Positions 60,370-64,000 of a stretch of DNA of 64,000 nucleotides are shown piece after piece. Position numbers and translations under genes: made by a program. The notes below the pieces were generated by a model, which did not search any database, was not told where the DNA came from, and saw only the letters and a program-made list of their open reading frames with translations. The stretch covers positions 1 to 64,000 of the forward strand of contig JAUVYV010000007.1 in NCBI GenBank assembly GCA_030602885.1, written 5' to 3'. Position 1 is the first letter of the stretch. The number at the start of each line of letters is the position of its first letter. The stretch is from Phycisphaerales bacterium (GTDB lineage Bacteria > Planctomycetota > Phycisphaerae > Sedimentisphaerales > Anaerobacaceae).

Positions 60370-61917
60370 ATGGAGAAGATTCACCCGAGCGCAGCTCGAC
60401 AGGATATAGTATGTGCGGAGGTCCCGGCGCCACCAGGCGCTCTGATAGTCTTCGGAGCTTCCGGTGACCTGGTCCGCAGAAAACTGCTTGTCAGTCTTTT
60501 TGAAGTCTTCAAACGCGGTTTGCTCGGTGAGGGGTTTTACCTTCTCGGATGCGGCAGAAAAGAATTCTCGGATGAGCAGTTTCGAGAAGTGGCACGGCAG
60601 CAGATAGGCCACAAGGCCGCCGGCGCTCCTGAAGATGCGCTGCAGCGCTTTACCGACAAGCTCTATTACATCAGTGGCGATTACAGCGACGCCGCTCTTT
60701 ATAACAGTATCAAAGCAAGACTTGCCGAGCTTGATAAGAAGCATAGTACTGACGGCAGCCATATCTTCTATCTTGCGGTGCCGCCGTTTCTCTACCCTAC
60801 TATTGTAGATGGGCTCGGCTCAGCGCGATTGGCCTGCCCCGATAAAGGCGCCTCTGGATATGTAAGATTGGTCGTCGAAAAGCCCTTCGGCAGGGATTTG
60901 GAGACCGCTCTTGAGCTGGACAGAGTAATACACAGATGTTTCGACGAGTCACAGATATATCGCATTGACCATTACCTGGGCAAAGAGACCGTCCAGAACA
61001 TACTGATGTTTCGCTTTGCCAACGCAATTTTCGAGCCGGTCTGGAATCGCAATTATATAGACCATATACAGATTACTTTAGCCGAGTCCCTTGGTATCGA
61101 GCATCGCGGGGGCTACTACGACAAATCCGGTGCGCTGCGTGACATGTTTCAAAATCATATGCTGGGAATGCTTGCATTGGTTGCGATGGAGCCGCCTGCG
61201 TCGTTCGGGGCCGACCATATACGGGATGAGAAGGTCAAAGTCCTTCGTTGTATCCGTCCCTTCACGGCGGAATCTATTGCGACCGATGTCGTCAGGGGCC
61301 AGTATGTTGCCGGAACAATAGACGGCTCGCCAGTTGTCGGCTATCGGCAGGAATCCGATGTCGATCCGAATTCGAGAACTGATACCCACGTTGTGGCAAA
61401 GCTGTTCGTGGACAACTGGCGCTGGCAGGGCGTGCCGTTCTATCTGCGAACCGGCAAACGGCTGGCGCGTAAAGATACGGAGATAGCCATTAAATTCAAG
61501 AAGGTGCCGCATTCGATGTTTGTCTCCGCCGGTCTGGGTGATTTGCCGGCCAATGTCCTTGTGATGCAGATTCAGCCGGCCGAGGGCATCTCGCTGAGCT
61601 TCCAGGCCAAGCGACCCGGCTCGAAGGTGTGCATGGGGACACTGAGAATGAGTTTTAGTTATCGTGACGTGTTCGGCGGCGAGGTGCCCGGAGCATACGA
61701 GCGGCTGCTGCTGGACTGTATGGTAGGTGACCAGACGCTTTTTACCAGGCAGGACGATGTGGAAGTCTCATGGCAGCTTGTGATGCCAATCCTCGATAAC
61801 TGGCGAAAGGGCAGCGCGACGCCATTCGAATACCCTGCGGGCTGTGAGAGTTTCCCCGAGGCCGATGCACTTATCGAATCGGACGGGCGGAAATGGAGAA
61901 GTCTGACGGAAGACTAA
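60370..61917 (+). CDS. zwf: Glucose-6-phosphate 1-dehydrogenase
   Basis: LIVFGASGDLVRRKLLVSLFEV; RLVVEKPFGRDLETA; YRIDHYLGKETVQNILMFRFAN; FYLRTGKRLARKDTEIAI. Confidence 0.96.
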   Translation: MEKIHPSAARQDIVCAEVPAPPGALIVFGASGDLVRRKLLVSLFEVFKRGLLGEGFYLLGCGRKEFSDEQFREVARQQIGHKAAGAPEDALQRFTDKLYYISGDYSDAALYNSIKARLAELDKKHSTDGSHIFYLAVPPFLYPTIVDGLGSARLACPDKGASGYVRLVVEKPFGRDLETALELDRVIHRCFDESQIYRIDHYLGKETVQNILMFRFANAIFEPVWNRNYIDHIQITLAESLGIEHRGGYYDKSGALRDMFQNHMLGMLALVAMEPPASFGADHIRDEKVKVLRCIRPFTAESIATDVVRGQYVAGTIDGSPVVGYRQESDVDPNSRTDTHVVAKLFVDNWRWQGVPFYLRTGKRLARKDTEIAIKFKKVPHSMFVSAGLGDLPANVLVMQIQPAEGISLSFQAKRPGSKVCMGTLRMSFSYRDVFGGEVPGAYERLLLDCMVGDQTLFTRQDDVEVSWQLVMPILDNWRKGSATPFEYPAGCESFPEADALIESDGRKWRSLTED

Positions 61918-61943
61918 CGGACATTGCATTCAGAGAAGTCGTA

Positions 61944-62429
61944 ATGGATATATTCGAATTTGCGATGAAAAAGGAAAAGCTGGCGGAATCTACCTATCGA
62001 GAGCTGGCAGGCAAGACGGCAAACAAAGGCCTCAGCAACATACTGACCATGCTCGCCGACGAAGAGGCCAAACACTACAAGATTATTTCCGCAGTGAAAG
62101 AATGTGCTGCCCTCGAGATTCCTGAAACGACGGTGCTGGTCGATGCGAAGGATGTGTTTGCGAAAATGAATAGGGGAGTTGAAAGCTTTGATTTTGATGT
62201 GAGTGAAGTGGAGTTGTACAAAAAGGCGCAGCAGTTCGAAGCCAACAGCATGAAATACTATCTTGAGAAAGCCAGTGAGGTAGAGGATGAGCACCAAAAG
62301 GCGGTACTGAGCTGGCTGGCGGAAGAGGAAAACAAGCATTACTTCTTGCTGGAGAACATAATCCAATTTGTGTCCCGGCCTGAGACATGGCTTGAGAATG
62401 CAGAGTTCTTCCATCTGGAGGACTATTAG
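61944..62429 (+). CDS. Ferritin-like/rubrerythrin-type diiron protein
   Basis: MDIFEFAMKKEKLAESTYRELAGKTANKGLSNILTMLADEEAKHYKII; LSWLAEEENKHYFLLENI. Confidence 0.88.
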   Translation: MDIFEFAMKKEKLAESTYRELAGKTANKGLSNILTMLADEEAKHYKIISAVKECAALEIPETTVLVDAKDVFAKMNRGVESFDFDVSEVELYKKAQQFEANSMKYYLEKASEVEDEHQKAVLSWLAEEENKHYFLLENIIQFVSRPETWLENAEFFHLEDY

Positions 62430-62492
62430 AAATCGATTACTTTTCAATTTACACAGGGGGCTGAAAGTGGCGGACGGATTTGCTCCAACCGG

Positions 62493-63368
62493 GTGACCAT
62501 GGATCGGGAGCGATTGTCACAGACTAAGGCGATACTCGAGAGGTTGTATGCGAAGTACAATCACCGTGAGCTGATAAAGCCGGACCCGCTGCAGTTCGTA
62601 TATCGTTACAGCGAGCCGGCGGATATGGAGATTGCGGGTTTTCTTGCATCCTGTCTTGCTTACGGCAGAGTGGAGCAGATTGAAAAAGATGTTGGCGGGC
62701 TGCTCGACAGGATGGGGGACAGCCCCTTTGAGTTTGTGAGGAACTTTGGCAAGAGCAAGAGGGCTAAACTGAAGGGTTTCAGGCATCGGTTCAATACGGG
62801 TGATGATATTTCGGACTTGTTCGAGCTGCTGCGAGGCATTGTTTTAAAATACGGCAGCATTGAAAAGTTCTTTGTGCAGGGCTACAATCCGACTGACGAG
62901 AATATAATTCCTGCACTGTCGAGATTCTGCGATACGCTCTTGAATGCGTATCGCGATTCTCATAGTCGCAATGTTCCAAAGGGGCTAAGTTACCTGCTTG
63001 CTCGGCCTGAGGCAGGTAGCGCTTGCAAGCGGCTGAATCTGTTTTTGCGATGGATGGTAAGAGACGATGAGGTCGATGTGGGACTCTTCAAGGCAATCGA
63101 CAGGTCAAAATTGGTTGTGCCGGTCGATGTGCATATGGGCCGGCTGTGCAGGATTCTCGGGTTTCACGGTCGCAAGACGATTTCTCTGAAAACAGCGGTT
63201 GAAATAACTGAAAGTTTTGCTCAAATTGAGCCGGGCGACCCGGTAAAATACGACTTTGCTCTTTCACGAATAGGAATTCTCGAAGACTGCACCGGCAAGT
63301 ATCGTTTGGAGTGCGACCAGTGCGAGTTGCTTGAATGGTGCGAAAAACAGCAGGCATGGAAACAGTGA
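62493..63368 (+). CDS. TIGR02757-type conserved hypothetical protein
   Basis: DPLQFVYRYSEPADMEIAGFLASCLAYGRVEQIEKDVGGLLDRMG; LNLFLRWMVRDDEVDVGLF; VPVDVHMGRLCRILG. Confidence 0.85.
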   Translation: MTMDRERLSQTKAILERLYAKYNHRELIKPDPLQFVYRYSEPADMEIAGFLASCLAYGRVEQIEKDVGGLLDRMGDSPFEFVRNFGKSKRAKLKGFRHRFNTGDDISDLFELLRGIVLKYGSIEKFFVQGYNPTDENIIPALSRFCDTLLNAYRDSHSRNVPKGLSYLLARPEAGSACKRLNLFLRWMVRDDEVDVGLFKAIDRSKLVVPVDVHMGRLCRILGFHGRKTISLKTAVEITESFAQIEPGDPVKYDFALSRIGILEDCTGKYRLECDQCELLEWCEKQQAWKQ

Positions 63369-64000
63369 AGACCGAAGAGCTTGAAAAGTATTCGTCGGCT
63401 GTGACGCTGTCGGATATGGAGATATTCGTTTTTCCCGAGCTGATATACAGTCTGGTTCTGGCGAATATCATGAGCCCGATTATCTGGAGGTGGCGAGATG
63501 AGGACTGCTTCAGAAAGCTCGACGGCAAGAGCAGCTATAAAAAGCTGATGCGCCTCAGGCAGTTTATCATGGACGAATACGAGTTTAACCTCGACCTCGA
63601 GACGTGGGGACTGACAAATAAAACCACCGAGCTGAAGCGTTTCGAAAAGGTTATGTCGTCTGATGATATCGTCAGGAGCAATGCTCTGTTCGGCTATGAG
63701 GGTGACAAGTATTATTTCGACGTCGATATTCGCAGGCATTTCGGTCTGGACAATTACGACGGTGACATTATTCCCTACTGGAAAACCGAAACCGTCGAGG
63801 CGATGGACGCCTTTCGATTAAAGCCGGGTTACACGAAAAAGGCCGGTGAATGCGTGTCGCTCTCGGCGCTGTATGCTGCCGCAGCCTTTGTTGTTTGTGG
63901 TGTGCCTCTCGAGGATATCTACATGGTGCTGACGCCGCTGCATTCGCAGAACTTCATCGATATACAGGACGGTATCCTGACCAACAACAGGCGGCTTGTC
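63356..64000 (+). CDS. Conserved hypothetical protein, truncated by window end
   Basis: Open frame METVKTEELEKYSSAVTLSDMEIFVFPELIYSLVLANIMSPIIWRWRDEDCF... runs to window end without stop; overlaps upstream gene by 13 nt; absent from ORF track because it has no stop. Confidence 0.65.
   Translation, partial: METVKTEELEKYSSAVTLSDMEIFVFPELIYSLVLANIMSPIIWRWRDEDCFRKLDGKSSYKKLMRLRQFIMDEYEFNLDLETWGLTNKTTELKRFEKVMSSDDIVRSNALFGYEGDKYYFDVDIRRHFGLDNYDGDIIPYWKTETVEAMDAFRLKPGYTKKAGECVSLSALYAAAAFVVCGVPLEDIYMVLTPLHSQNFIDIQDGILTNNRRLV

Overview
The window is a gene-dense chromosomal segment. Gene content suggests a planctomycete-like (Phycisphaerae-type) bacterium: Tat-signal Gfo/Idh/MocA oxidoreductases, DUF1559-like pseudopilins ending in a DGH(V) motif, secreted PQQ-like propellers and a SASA esterase. 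That taxonomic call is inference. Blocks from left to right: (i) an AT-richer AAA-ATPase + RloB pair resembling the AbiL abortive-infection system (0.4-2.4 kb), followed by degenerate intergenic repeats; (ii) a large carbohydrate-catabolism locus (2.7-19.7 kb) with SSS symporter, xylulokinase-like kinase, fucose-isomerase-like protein, several Gfo/Idh/MocA proteins, alcohol dehydrogenase, DhnA-type aldolase, DeoR regulator, class III aminotransferase, creatininase-like protein and ROK kinase; two divergent promoters in it share a nearly identical 45-bp promoter/operator (42/45 identities); (iii) obg, coaX, an MnmE-like GTPase lacking the C-terminal CIGK motif, hcp and a permease; (iv) araB; (v) a tightly coupled five-gene cassette (30.4-37.3 kb) of PQQ-like propeller with a possible degenerate Rossmann N-terminus, pseudopilin, unknown membrane-anchored protein, FtsX-like permease and ABC ATPase, the best candidate here for an undescribed system; (vi) tRNA-Arg(CCT), ECF sigma with a putative partner and pseudopilin, an HTH-pseudoreceiver protein, DegT aminotransferase, L27, TlpA-like protein, SASA esterase, tandem CBS-bearing antiporters, rnpA, MerR, MlaD; (vii) divergent galactokinase-like gene convergent with a GH27 alpha-galactosidase; (viii) a dense oxygen/peroxide-detoxification island (55.5-62.4 kb). 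No rRNA, CRISPR array, intact prophage or transposase was seen. All calls come from reading sequence and provided translations; no database search was run.
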